From Sorghum bicolor (taxonomy: Eukaryota > Streptophyta > Magnoliopsida > Poales > Poaceae), in assembly GCF_000003195.3 (NCBI RefSeq), contig NC_012870.2, positions 39,027,491 through 39,091,490 of the forward strand: a stretch of DNA of 64,000 nt, in the 5' to 3' direction. The notes below the pieces were generated by a model. That model was given only the letters and a program-made list of their open reading frames with translations, ran no database searches and was not told where the DNA came from. This document shows positions 45,196 through 56,700 of this stretch, piece after piece; the first letter of the stretch is position 1; each line of letters begins with the position of its first letter. A program made the position numbers and the translations under genes.

Positions 45196-48100
45196 ATGGT
45201 CACGATCCCAGCTTCCGCGACCGTGCCCGAAGGCCTCACGTTCACCGTCGGCCAGATCACGTGGATGACGTGCAGCGGCGGTTTCGCGACCACGGTTTCG
45301 AAAGAGATCCAGATCCAATCTGAGATCACGCCGTCTCCGACCACACGCATGACGGCACCAAGCGCCCGACCACCGTTCCCACTCTACAAGGGAAGGGAGA
45401 TCGACTGCTCGGACCTTCTCCAAGCACTTGATCGCGCTGACTCCAAGCTACTCGAAGTTTCCCAACTAATAGATGGAGTTCTGCGTCGGCCCGACCAAGC
45501 CGCTCCAGCAGATTTTTTCAAATCCCGCCGGCCAACTCGTGTCGCCACACACGAACGGCTGGGAACGTCTCTGACGATAACCTCAACCCCCTCAGGACGA
45601 TCCGTCGAGCTCAAGAAGGAAGACTATCCTTGCGGCCTGAACAACTCGGCCTCTGTTTACTCACAGCACACCCAATCCGTTTTCAGCAAGGCGGGTTGGT
45701 CGCCGACAAGGAACAATCGTCACCACGTCAACATGGTGACAATCCGAGAACTACGGGACGGCCAGGTTTCCAGCACCAACTCAAGCACCGGCTCCGTCCC
45801 CACCGAGGTTATAAACACCGAAGACGAGGACTACGACCTGGATTTTCCTTCACACCCTCCGGGTTTCGACCGATTCCCGATATTCCCCCCCTGGCGAGGG
45901 GATATTGTGTTCAATGTCAGCGCCGACGAACCGGTCGTTGATGGAGAAACAGATGACCAGAGGCAACTCCGCGAACAGCGTAACGCCGATCGCGCCCGAC
46001 CACGTGCGGACGAGCAACAACAAATGCCACCAAATAATCTCAACGATGCCTTTGATATGGTCGGGGACCAGCCAGTCTACAAAACGCCAAGCGCCAACGT
46101 GGCTGTCGCCATGGCTAACCTGGACCGGCTTCCTGACACCCCCGAATGCCAGGGAGTCCGGACCAGCGTCCGAGCACACCTGATCGCCGCAATGGGACAG
46201 ACAGCCGCTCTGCTCAAGAGAGTCCAGGACGTCTCTTATACGGAAGCCGCCTCCGACCAGACTAATCGTAGTCGGGCCTCACCCAGCAGGCGTCACCACA
46301 GCCGCTCCCCCGACAACCATCGAGGGGACTCACGGCGTGACGATGGTGGTCGGGACGCCGATGGCCGCCGCAAGCAGAACCGCGTACGCGGCCAAGAAGA
46401 AGATCAACACTGGGATCTCCGCCACAACATCCCTCCCAAAGATGCCCGGGACCGCATCAACAGGCGCGCCGCAGAGAGAGCAGTCCACGAAAACCTGCGC
46501 CGCATCGAGTACGATGCAACGCACGGGCCTCCGGGCCTAAGACAGTTCTCCTCACACCTCCGCCAGGTCGTGTGGCCCCGCAATTTCAAGCTCGAAAAAC
46601 TTAAAAAATACGACGGCAAGGAAAATCCAGAGAACTGGATCACCCTCTATGAAATCACCGTCCGATCAGCGGCAGGGGATGAGCACGTCATGGCCAACTA
46701 CTTCCCCGTAGTCCTCGACCAGGCTGGTCATCAGTGGCTTCTCGGCCTGCCCGAGGACTCCTTCGACTCTTGGGAAGAGCTACGCCAGGCTTTCATCGAC
46801 AACTTCATCGCCACATGCGAGCAGCCTGGAAATAAGTATGATCTTGAAAGGATAAGGGACAGGAAGAACGAACCTCTGCGCGATTACATCCGACGATTCT
46901 CGGATATGCGCCTCAAAATCCCGAAGATTTCCCATGACGAGGCCATCTCAGCCTTCATCAAGGGCCTGCGTTTCCACGAAGCGCTGAGGAACAAGCTGTT
47001 GCGCAAGCGCCCAACAACGGTAGCAGAGCTCCTCGCCACGGCCAAAAATTACGCCGATGCCAATGACGCAGAAAAACTAATCCGAGACGATGCGAGAGGT
47101 CCCGACCAGCCTCCCCGGCGAGATGACGGTCGTGGTCGCTACGACAGCAGAAGCCACCGCCGCTCCGACAACCGCGATCACCGAGAGGGTTGGGATCGGC
47201 GGCGCGACAGCCGCGACGACTTCAGAGGAAAGCGCCCTCGTGACTACGACCACGAAGTAAATACGGTCAAACGTCCCAATGGACGACGGGATTACCAAGA
47301 AGACTACAACAAAATGTTGAAGGGACCATGCCAACTACACCCAAAGTCCAATCATACCATGGAAGAGTGCCGCGTCCTCAAAAGTATCTATACACGGCGG
47401 GCCGCCCAAGACGACTCCGCCAAGAAAAATAACAAGCGCGACGGGCACGACCACGAAGATGAGGATGAGGACCAAGATAGGGACCCCCGACACCAATACG
47501 TCAGCCCCACTGACGTGGTCCACTCCATTTTCGGGGGCAAGGTCTCCACCGAGTCCAAGCGGGAAAGAAAGCTGTTAAAGAGAGCCTGCCTCAACATAGA
47601 CAGCACGGACGGGCTGATCGCAGACCCAAAATTTCCCACGTGGTCCCACAGGGAGATCTCGTTCAGCAGGAAGGACCAGTGGGCCGCTATCCCAGAGCCG
47701 GGTCGTTTCCCCCTGATTCTTGACCCCTGCATCAACAGCATCAGATTCGAGCGCGTGCTCGTGGACGGGGGAAGCTCCATCGACATCCTCTTCCGCAACA
47801 GCCTGCCCGCCCTCAAGATATCCCCGGCACAACTAAAACCTTACGACGCCCAATTCTGGGGGGTTTTGCCAGGTCAAAGTTCCGTGCCTCTCGGACAGAT
47901 AACATTGCCTGTCCAATTCGGCACACCCGACCACTTCCGGACGGAGTTCATCAACTTCGTAGTCGCGGATTTCGACGGGACCTATCACGCCATACTGGGC
48001 CGCCCATCGCTGACAAAGTTCATGGCAGTCCCGCACTACTCATACCTAGTCCTTAAGATGCCCACGGAGAAGGGTGTCCTAACCGTCAAAGGCAACGTCT

Positions 48101-48336
48101 ACACTGCATACACCTGCGAAGAAGAAAGCTTCAAGATCACCGAGGCAATTGACCTCTCAATCCGCATGGCGGAAACAGCAAACCAAGCCGCACAGCTGCC
48201 TCCCGACCAGCTCCGATTACCCGAACAGACGACAGCCAGGAAGAACTCGAAATCCAAGGAGTACAAAGAAGTGCAGCTGGTCGAAGGCAACCCCGAGAAG
48301 ACAGCCCTCATCGGGGCCAACCTGGATCCAAAATAG
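45196..48336 (+). pseudogene. gag: Tat gag-protease part of the polyprotein, ended by a TAG
   Basis: I take the ATG at 45196 (MVTIPASATVPEG) as start because the open frame upstream of it overlaps the primer site. A charged linker (about residues 340-440, Arg/Asp-rich) leads to the retrotransposon Gag core at about residues 461-600 (FKLEKLKKYDGKENPENWI, LRDYIRRFSDMR, FIKGLRF). A Cys/His segment CQLHPKSNHTMEEC follows near 47329. The aspartic protease has VDGGSSIDILF near 47761 and HAILGRPSLTKF near 47990. The frame is uninterrupted until TAG at 48334-48336, and RT continues in the same frame after it. Gag itself looks intact; the stop cuts it off from pol. Confidence 0.9.
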
Positions 48337-50322
48337 GAAGACGCGCTCGTCAGGTTTCTAAGGGACAACGTGAGCGTTTTCGCATGGAAACCCGCAGACA
48401 TGCCCGGTGTCCCACGAAACCTGATCGAGCACTCCTTAAATGTCTCGAAGACCGCAAGACCAATCAAGCAAAAACTGTGACGGTTCGCTCGCGACAAAAA
48501 GGAGGCTATTAGGACAGAAATAACACGGCTTCTAGCAGCCGGATTCATAAAAGAAGTGTATCACCCCGATTGGCTCGCCAATCCGGTTCTTGTACGCAAA
48601 AAGAATAATGAATGGAGAATGTGCGTTGATTACACTGATCTCAACAAACACTGTCCTAAAGATCCTTTTGGTCTCCCTCGCATCGACGAGGTGGTCGACT
48701 CAACGGCCGGATGCGAACTCCTCTCCTTTCTAGACTGCTACTCTGGTTATCACCAGATCTCGCTAAAGGAAGAAGATCAGATCAAAACATCCTTTATCAC
48801 ACCCTTCGGCGCATACTGCTACACGACCATGTCTTTCGGACTCAAAAACGCCGGAGCCACTTATCAAAGGGCCATCCAGCAATGCCTCCACGACGAGATT
48901 CGTGATGACCTCGTCGAGGCCTATGTGGACGATGTGGTCGTAAAAACAAGGGACGCGAGCACCCTAATCGACAACTTAGACCGAACCTTCAAGGCACTTA
49001 ATAGGTACAAGTGGAAGCTCAACCCCAAAAAATGCATTTTCGGTGTTCCTTCTGGTCTACTGCTCGGCAACGTTGTCAGTCGCGACGGCATACGACCAAA
49101 CCCTTCAAAAGTAAAGGCGGTACTTGACATGCGACCACCAAAAAACGTAAAGGATATCCAAAAGCTAACAGGATGTATGGCCGCCCTCAGTCGCTTCATC
49201 TCAAGGCTAGGAGAAAAAGGCCTCCCTTTCTTCAAACTGTTAAAAGCGTCGGAAAAGTTTTCTTGGACAGAAGAAGCCGACACCGCATTCAACCAGCTTA
49301 AGACCTTCCTCACTTCACCACCTGTCCTTACAGCGCCTCAGCCCAATGAAGACCTACTCCTTTACATTGCTGCAACCGACAGGGTTGTCTCCACGGCAAT
49401 AGTGGTCGAGCGAGGTGAACCAGGTCACGCCTACAAGGTTCAGAGACCGGTTTACTTCATAAGTGAAGTCTTAAACGAGTCCAAGGCCAGGTATCCTCAA
49501 ATACAGAAGCTCATATACGCCATTCTAATAACGTCAAGAAAGCTGAAGCACTACTTCGACGGCCATCGAGTCCTGGTGACAACCAGTTTCCCTCTCGGGG
49601 ACATCCTGCGCAATAAAGACGCCAATGGCAGAATCGTGAAATGGGCAATGGAATTATGTCCATTTTCCCTGGAGTTCCAGAGTCGCACCACTGTCAAGTC
49701 TCAGGCCCTGGTCGATTTCATTGCTGAATGGACGGATCTCAACGAGCCTTCCGTTCCCGATGCCTCAGACCACTGGTCAATGTTCTTTGACGGGTCCTTG
49801 AACATCAACGGTGCTGGCGCTGGGATACTGTTCGTATCACCCAACAAGGACAAACTGTGTTACGTCCTTCGGATCCTTTTTCCGGCGTCAAACAACGTCG
49901 CCGAATACGAAGCATGCTTGCATGGCATAAGACTAGCCGTAGAGCTGGGAGTCAAGCGCCTCTATGTTTATGGCGACTCCGCTTTGGTCATCAACCAGCT
50001 CAACAAGGAGTGGGACGCAACCCACGAGAAGATGGATCTCTACTGCAAAGAAATTCGCAAATGGGAAACCAACTTCTACGGCATAGAGTACATCCACGTG
50101 GTCCGGGATAAGAACCAAGCAGCAGATGCGTTGTCGAAGTTAGGCTCATCTCGGGCCCAGATCCCGCGGGGTATTTTCGTCCAGGACATCCACGAGCCGA
50201 GCGTAGGCTCCTCCCTGGTCGACAAGCAGCCCACCGAGGCAATGCTCATAGACGACGCCATCCGACAACCGGTGGGCCTGACTGGCGTACCCCGTTCATC
50301 AAATACATATCAGACGGGATAG
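48337..50322 (+). pseudogene. pol: Tat reverse transcriptase and RNase H
   Basis: Same frame as gag-protease. A second stop, TGA at 48478-48480, falls in a KQKL*RFARDKK context where relatives have Arg. From 48481 the frame is open to 50322. RT motifs are [43 protein letters not shown] and the active site AYVDDVVVK near 48919. The RNase H domain shows the catalytic acids in [29 protein letters not shown] and [11 protein letters not shown] (49785-50150). Both stops fit C-to-T changes at CAG and CGA. At about 50275-50285 a single-base indel moves the integrase into another frame. Confidence 0.92.
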
Positions 50323-51521
50323 GCCTCCAGGACAAAACAGAGAACGAGCGCCTCATTCGACGATCAAAGAACTACGTCCTGGTCGACGGCAAACTCATGC
50401 GGAAAAACGCAAGCTCCGAAGTACTGCTCAAGTGCGTACCCCAAGATGATGGTATCAAGCTCTTAGAGGACATACATGCTGGATCCTGCGGCAATCACGC
50501 CGCATCCAGAACGCTGGTCGGAAAGGCTTTCCGAGCAGGTTTTTATTGGCCAACCGCGGTCGGCGACGCAGAAAAACTGGTTCGACATTGTGAAGGATGC
50601 CAGTTTTTCGCTAAGAGGACCCACGTACCTGCCCACGAAATTCAAACCATCCCGTCGTCTTGGCCCTTTGCTTGCTGGGGGCTTGACATGATCGGGCCAT
50701 TTAAACCAGCCCCGGGCAATTTCAAGTTTGTTTTCGTGTTAATCGACAAGTTCTCCAAGTGGATTGAATACATGCCTCTGGTCAAGGCAACCTCCGAGAA
50801 GGCTGTGGAGTTCCTCAATCAAATCATACACAGATTCGGCATCCCGAACAGCATAATCACCGACCTGGGCACTCAGTTTACTGGCACCACTTTTTGGGAC
50901 TTCTGCGATGACAGAGGCATAGTCATAAAATACGTGTCAGTGGCACATCCACGTGCCAACGGTCAAGTGGAACGTGCTAACGGAATGATCGTTGACGCCC
51001 TAAAGAAAAGGTTGTACACCGAAAACGACAGAGCGCCCGGTCGATGGATGAAAGAATTGCCGGCAGTGGTCTGGGGCCTCCGAACTCAGACCAGTCGAAA
51101 CACAAGGGTGTCTCCCTACTTCATGGTGTACGGTGCAGAGGCGGTCCTGCCGTCTGACATACACTTCGGATCTCCTAGAATCGAACACTTCGACCAGGCG
51201 ACCGCCGACAACGCCAGAGAACTCGAAATCAATTGCATGGAGGAAAAGCGTTTAGATTCCTGTCTCCGAACAGCAAAATATCTCGCGGCAGTCAGGCGAT
51301 ACTACAACAGGAATGTCAAGGACCGTTCCTTCGTGGTCGGCGATCTGGTACTTCGATGGAAAACAAGCCAGGAGGGAATGCACAAGCTATCCACTCCCTG
51401 GGAAGGACCCTTCGTGGTGACCGAGGTAACACGACCTACGTCCTACAGATTGGCATACCCAGATGGAACGCGAGTGCCTAACTCTTGGCACATCGACAAG
51501 CTGCGACGTTTCTATCCATAA
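50278..51521 (+). pseudogene. Tat integrase (in a shifted frame)
   Basis: The frame begins with [13 protein letters not shown] just after the frameshift, so the ATG at 50397 is not a true start. The HHCC zinc finger has HAGSCGNH and CEGCQFF (50473-50610). The catalytic core has LDMIGPF, ITDLGTQF (relatives usually have DNGTQF; the Asp is kept, the next residue differs) and ANGQVERAN. The C-terminal part contains YNRNVKDRSFVVGDLVLR and WHIDKLRRFYP, ending with a stop at 51519-51521. The domain itself has no stop. Confidence 0.9.
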
Positions 51522-51777
51522 AGTTTTGATAACTTTCCTTCGTAAGTATCTTATAATTGTTGATAATGAAATTCTCTATTTTTTGCCTGTACCTTGTCGC
51601 ACACAGCACTCGGCAAAACTCCTGCAATGGATGCTCTTAACGACTACCAAGACGAATACGGTGACACGTCACTCAGATATTCTTACAGCGCTCAAAATAA
51701 CAGTCATGACAAAAAAGACCAACTTTATTACAAACTTTACATACCCTGACGGGCAGACACTAGTCTATTTCTACAGA
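51522..51777. other. Convergent intergenic stretch
   Basis: 256 bp between the integrase stop and the stop of the antisense gene. It would hold overlapping 3' ends. Nothing specific is recognised. Confidence 0.5.
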
Positions 51778-54700
51778 CTACTGGCCTAGCTGCTCGGGCT
51801 GATCACCCGCCTGGCCCTGCTGCCCGGACGAAGGGGTCGGGGCCACCGGCGCCTGGCTGGTCGAGACCGCAGGCGTCGACCGCCCATCTCCCGCAACGGA
51901 CGCGCCCGACAACTCCCTGGCCGACCTATCTGAACTCGGCTGGTCGGGGGGAGTGGCCGTTCCGCACAGATTGATGTCGCCGATCACTGTCGACGACAAG
52001 TCCAGCAGACTACCCCGAAGCTCGTCTGCTTCCAGTGGACCGACTTCCTTCGGGTACCCCTTCTCCAGCCGGCTCAAGTCGACCAGGGGGTAGTGGGCGC
52101 GCACCATGCTGAGGACGTGCGCGCCGGCAAACTCCCCGGCGTCCTTCACGAACTGCTGGAGCCAGTCCCACGCCCGTTGCGCCTTCTCGACCGGGGTCAA
52201 CTGCGGCGCGCGGGGCTGGCTCTCCGGGAGCTCGGGACTGATCAGGTCTAGGACCGGGGACACTCCTTTCTAGATCCTGCAACAGTTGACCTTCCAGGAG
52301 TCCCGGTCCTTGATCAGATCATCCAGGTGCTTCTTGGCGTTCACCTTGAGCACTGCAAACGAAACAAAGCGTTATTTTCGGCATACCAAACAAACAAAGG
52401 GGTAACAAGCAGCAGCACCCATTACCAGATAATTCCCGGTCCTTTCGACCTAATTCCTCTTCCACTCGCCGCCCGGACTCCAGCGCACCGGCGAGCTGTT
52501 GGCTGAGCTGCTCCTTCTCTTGTCGGAGGCGCGCCACCTCCTCCTCCAAGTCTGCGTGAATCATAAACTGGTCAGTAAAGCAAACTACACAAGTACGCAA
52601 AGCTGCTCAGAGCGTGTGACTAACCTTCTCGCTGCCGGTACTGATCGGCCAAGCGACGAGTGAGGTCGAGACGACGCTCCTCTTGGGCACTCATCTCGGC
52701 CACCTTCTCCCCAACTTCCGACCACAGCCGGTCTACCTCCGCGGCAAGGGCCTTGTTCTCGGCCACGACGCCTTCTATTTGGTCAAAGCACCGTTTCCGG
52801 TACTTTGCCGTTTTCATTACGCCCTGCAAAGCGAGCGTATAACGACCATGCAAGGCAAGGCATACAATGTACAGCAGTACAAAAAGCCGCTTACCTTGAC
52901 TTCGTCGACGAGGCGCTTGGCCGCGCGCTCCACCCTGGCGGCCTCCTCGGTCTCGGCGAGCTCCTCATGCCCGATAAAGTGATCCCCGCGTTGGCGCCAC
53001 ACATAAACGTGTTGGCGGCCATCACGGGGACGACCCTCAATCTCTTCCACCTCGTCATCGGAGGCCGCCCGGGTCTCCTCCTCTTGCGCTGCGCCACCCC
53101 CGGTGGTGGTCCCAGGTATTACTGGCCCTCGGACCAGACCTGGGGAGCCTGCAGCCGAAGAGGGTCCTGCTCGGGGTGGCGTGGGGACTTCACTCCTCCC
53201 GGCAGGAGGAGCGGTCGGGGATCTTCCCTCCTCTTCTGTGGAGCCAGCTGAGGGAGCCTCTTCAGCCCTGGTCGGGCTGCCTGTCGTAGTCGGTGCTGCG
53301 GTCGGGAGCCCCTCGGTGCTCCCAGGCGCGACTGCAGCTGTAGGCTGCTCTGTGGTCTGGGGAGCCGTATCCTCAGCAGCGCGGACAGGCTCGCCCGTCC
53401 CCTGGCTGGCAGCCTGGCCGGGGTCGACATCCGACGCCGCACTATAGGAACAAAAGTGTAATTTCAAAAAAAAAAACAAAGAGAAGTCCAAAATACGTAA
53501 GTCGAACACTTACAGGTCTGATCGGCGGTGGGTCGCGGTGAACCTCCTCCTCGCCCGGCCGGTCGGCACCTGCGCCCCCATCTCGACAACTTGCGGTGCA
53601 GGGGGGTCGCTGGCCACTCGATCAGTAGCGGCCGGCGCATTATCTGGGCGGCTCCGAGCCCGTCGGACTAACGACGGCGCAGCCTCCTCGTCGTCGTCGT
53701 CGTCGTCAACGATTCGCACGAGCCGACGACGCTTCGGTGCTTGGCTGCTCTCCGCCGGTAGATCTGCTGGCAGCTCCGGTGTCGGCAAGGGATCTGCCGG
53801 CAATGGCCTCTTCCCCGCTACCCTCTCCTCAGAGGTCGGGACGGGGCGGGCTTGGTCCTCCTCACTGCTGGTGTAATGAGTACACCGAGCAGCGTCCTCC
53901 TCTGGCGGGTCTTCTCCCGCAGGATTTTCCATCCCCGGTGCCAGTGATACATACACTGTGCACCGGTCGACATCGCCGATCTGCAAATGCAACAGAGATG
54001 AGTCAGGTGCAGACGATATACGAATGCTAAAACAAAATAATCTGCTACATACCTTTGGTGCTGGTCGTCCTAACTTGAAGGCTTGCACCCGGTCACTGCC
54101 ACGGATGAAGCCTCCGTCCGCGAAGTTAAATAGCTCGTTCAACAGCTGTTGTACCTCCGCTTTCTCCAAGATCTCCGATCGCATCCTGGTCGGGTCCACG
54201 CTTCCGGCATACTCGTACGCCGAGTGCACCCTCTTCTGGCAGGGCATCACCCGACGACAAATGAAGTTGCCGACCACGCCAAGCCCGTCCAGGCGCGACC
54301 AGTCGATCAGCTTCATGAGATCCGCCACTGGACCGTCGAACTCCGGGCGGTCGGTCTAGCTCATCCTCTTCTCAGGAATGTATCCCACGTCGCAGAAAGT
54401 GGAGCTGCCCGGTTCCTCCCTGATGTAGAACCACTTCCTGTACCATTCGGTCAAGGAAGTGTTCCATGGACAGTGCAGGTAGCGATTCTTCATTCCATCA
54501 CGAAGGTTGAGGTATACTCCACCTGCAACCTTGGAGCCTCCAACTGCTCCCTTCTTCCTCAAGCAGAAAAGATACCGAAAAAGATCGAAGTGCGGCTCTA
54601 TGCCAACATAGGCCTCGCACAAGTGGATAAAAGTGGAAATGAGGAGAATTGAGTTCGGGTGCAGATTGCAAATCCCGATCTCATAATACAAAAGAAGACC

Positions 54701-54939
54701 TTGAAGAAAAGGATGAACAGTAACACCAAAGCCCTCTTAATGAAATCTTCAAATACGACGATCTCAACGGCGCGGGGGTCGGGGTAGCTCTCCCCTTCCG
54801 GTGCCCTCCAGCCACCGAGCTCCGGGCTGTGCAGAAGCCCCATATCGACGAGGTCACCAAGAGATTTCGTGGTGCTGCGGGACTTTTTCCACTCCTTGGC
54901 CATCAGTTCGGCCCTCTTCTTGGAGTCGCTCTTCGCCAT
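51778..54939 (-). pseudogene. Six-exon antisense gene of the Tat element (putative gypsy-type transposon protein, Transposase_28-like)
   Basis: Read on the minus strand. Exons: 54939-54053, 53980-53514, 53441-52895, 52823-52625, 52551-52427, 52352-51778. All five introns are short, begin GT, end AG, and every join keeps the reading frame (phases 0, 2, 0, 1, 1). Exon 1 starts MAKSDSKKRAELMAKEWKK and contains NPNSILL-like HPNSILLISTFIHLCEAYVG, resembling the plant 'putative gypsy type transposon' family. Exon 2 has a poly-Asp tract and basic RRR/KRRR clusters; exon 3 is Pro/Thr/Ala-rich; exons 4-5 are coiled coil (LRQEKEQLSQQL). Lesions: a one-base slip near 54733, TAG at 54356-54358 and TAG at 52270-52272. 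No enzymatic residues are recognised; the function is unknown. Confidence 0.85.
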
Positions 54940-55051
54940 TGGAGGTGCGAAGGTGGGCTTGAGTTAGGAAGATGCAGGTGGTTGAAGGAGGCGAGAGCGG
55001 AAGGCTTGAAGGCAATGGCAGGGTAAGCAGTATAGCGCGGAACTGTCAGGC

Positions 55052-55058
55052 TCTTATA
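55052..55058 (-). promoter_or_regulatory. TATA-like box of the antisense gene
   Basis: Minus-strand TATAAGA lies 113 bp upstream of the antisense ATG in a GC-rich surrounding, at a sensible distance for a core promoter with a short leader. Confidence 0.45.
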
Positions 55059-55346
55059 ACCCGCAACTCCACCTCTCCCACATCCCGTAATCTCGGGAAG
55101 TGGGCGGGCCATGCGGCGGATGCGGCGTTTCGGTTTACAATGATTATAGACAATTAATGCGGCGGAACTTTCGTACCAATTGATGGTTTCCTTTTCTCAA
55201 ACCATGCAAAGGGCGGCTGCACAGTTGCCAGGCGCAATTTTTCATGCATCCATCTGACACCCTGTCAGGAGGTCTCGTCACGTCAACTTTAACTGGAAAG
55301 ATCTTTTCAAAAACAAGAAGACACATATGCCAGAGAGTCAACAATC

Positions 55347-55697
55347 CAAGGACTGCACCGACCTCCGAGCACTCGACGCTCGGGGACTGGTCGCCCAGTC
55401 TATCAGCTCGGAACTTCAAGGACTGCACCGACCACCGAGCACTCGACGCTCGGGGACTAGTCGCCCAGTCTATCAGCTCGGAACTTCAAGGACTGCACCG
55501 ACCACCGAGTACTCGACGCTCGGGGACTGGTCGCCCAGTCTATCAGCTCGGAACTTCAAGGACTGCACCGACCACCGAGCACTCGACGCTCGGGGACTGG
55601 TCGTCCAGTCTATCAGCTCGGAACTTCAAGGACTGCACCGACCACCGAGCACTCGATGCTCGGGGACTGGTCGTACAGTACAGCAACACAGAATTCT
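55347..55697. repeat. 70-bp tandem repeat, five copies
   Basis: Copies start with CAAGGACTGCACCGACC at 55347, 55417, 55487, 55557 and 55627, with only a few differences between them. Each unit contains GCTCGGGGACTGGTCG. Frames open across the array (55244-55761) in several phases follow from the repeat and are not genes. Confidence 0.95.
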
Positions 55698-56217
55698 AAG
55701 GAGCGCACTTGGTGCTTGGGGACTGGTCGATTGGTCTATTCCATTGCAGACGGACTGGTAAATTCAATTTTTTAGACCTTGCTACAAGGCTCATACTTCG
55801 CCTTCCAGCAAGCTCGGGGACTACATCGGTACGATGCATCTGGCGATGCATCTCAGTTACAGAATTTCTTTGAGGACTTTTATTTTGACCCTGGCACCAC
55901 GTGCCTACGTCACCTACTACCAGGCTCGGGGACTAAGTGGGCACACTTCACCTTGCGGTGAATATGCTTGCTTTTTTGATGTTTATACCTTTCAATAAAG
56001 TAAAGTGGGCACACTTCACCAGGAAAAGAAATCTTTTTTAATTTAGAGCACCATGCATTCTTCGAACAACTCGCTTCTTCGATTTCAATGTTGATCAACA
56101 GTCTTTTGAGTTGGTCAAAGAACCGTTGCAACTGTTTGGGTGACTTTCCCACTTATTGAAGACGTCAAGTCTCACTGATCGAAGAAGCTCAAGACGGCGT
56201 GTTACATCACAATACAT
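55698..56217. other. Tat 3' non-coding region
   Basis: Degenerate continuation of the array. GGGGACTGG- and CTCGGGGACT-like motifs recur near 55718, 55813 and 55924, and a short direct repeat AAAGTGGGCACACTTCACC-like sequence at about 55936-55955 and 56002-56020. No gene is supported. Confidence 0.6.
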
Positions 56218-56234
56218 GGTGCTCGGGGACTAGC
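56218..56234 (+). promoter_or_regulatory. Tat element polypurine-like tract
   Basis: GGTGCTCGGGGACTAGC abuts the 3' LTR. It shares CTCGGGGACT with the 70-bp repeats. Confidence 0.6.
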
Positions 56235-56695
56235 TGTGGGGGTATAAGCCCCTATACCCTTACGGCTGGACTTCGGCCAGGAAGCTTGGCCCATTACGAG
56301 ACGAGTTCAGGGCTTGATCCGACAACCCGGAGTTTCGCGCAAGGAAACAAGATGTAGAGATCAAGCAGGATTCTAGTCGGTTAGAATAGGAATTGATATC
56401 GAATTATCCATGGCAATTGTAACCGACTAGGATTAGTTTCCAGATCTGTAACCCTGCCCTCCAGACTATATAAGGAGGGGCAAGGGACCCCCCTAGACAC
56501 ATCATATTCTCTCAACACAAATCAATACAACCAGACGCAGGACGTAGGTATTACGCCAACTCGGCGGCCGAACCTGGATAAAAAGCTTGTCCGTGTCTTG
56601 CGTCACCATCGAGTTCGTAGTTTGCGCACCGTCTACCGATAAACTACTACCGTGGGTATACCCCAAGGTAGACTGCCGACCAGCTTTCGTCGACA
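56235..56695 (+). repeat. Tat element 3' LTR
   Basis: 461 bp, nearly identical to 44686-45147, with TATATAA at 56467-56473. It is followed by the CTAAC duplication. Confidence 0.95.
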
Positions 56696-56700
56696 CTAAC
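56696..56700. repeat. Target-site duplication CTAAC, right copy (Tat element)
   Basis: Matches 44681-44685. Confidence 0.92.

Larger units (their letters stand above)
44686..56695 (+). mobile_element. Complete Tat-lineage Ty3/gypsy retrotransposon with antisense gene
   Basis: 12.0 kb with two 461-462 bp LTRs, a GGCGCGCCAGG-type primer site, gag-pro-RT-RNaseH-IN on the plus strand, an antisense multi-exon gene, a 70-bp tandem repeat and a 5-bp duplication CTAAC. The two LTRs differ by four substitutions and one 1-bp indel by my reading (about 0.9 %). With an assumed 1.3e-8 substitutions per site per year this gives roughly 0.3 million years. The element is recent but coding-dead. Confidence 0.95.

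Noticed and set aside
45630..46183. Alternative plus-strand frames inside Tat gag
   Set aside because: They overlap the well-supported gag frame and have no family resemblance.
52805..53876. Plus-strand open frames opposite the antisense gene (52805-53251, 53103-53447, 53538-53876)
   Set aside because: They are shadows of GC-rich exons 2 and 3 of the minus-strand gene.
55244..55761. Long repetitive open frames across the 70-bp repeats, or a CRISPR-like array
   Set aside because: A 70-bp unit is not a multiple of three, so all frames cycle through the repeat, and there are no unique spacers between units. It is an ordinary tandem repeat inside a retrotransposon.
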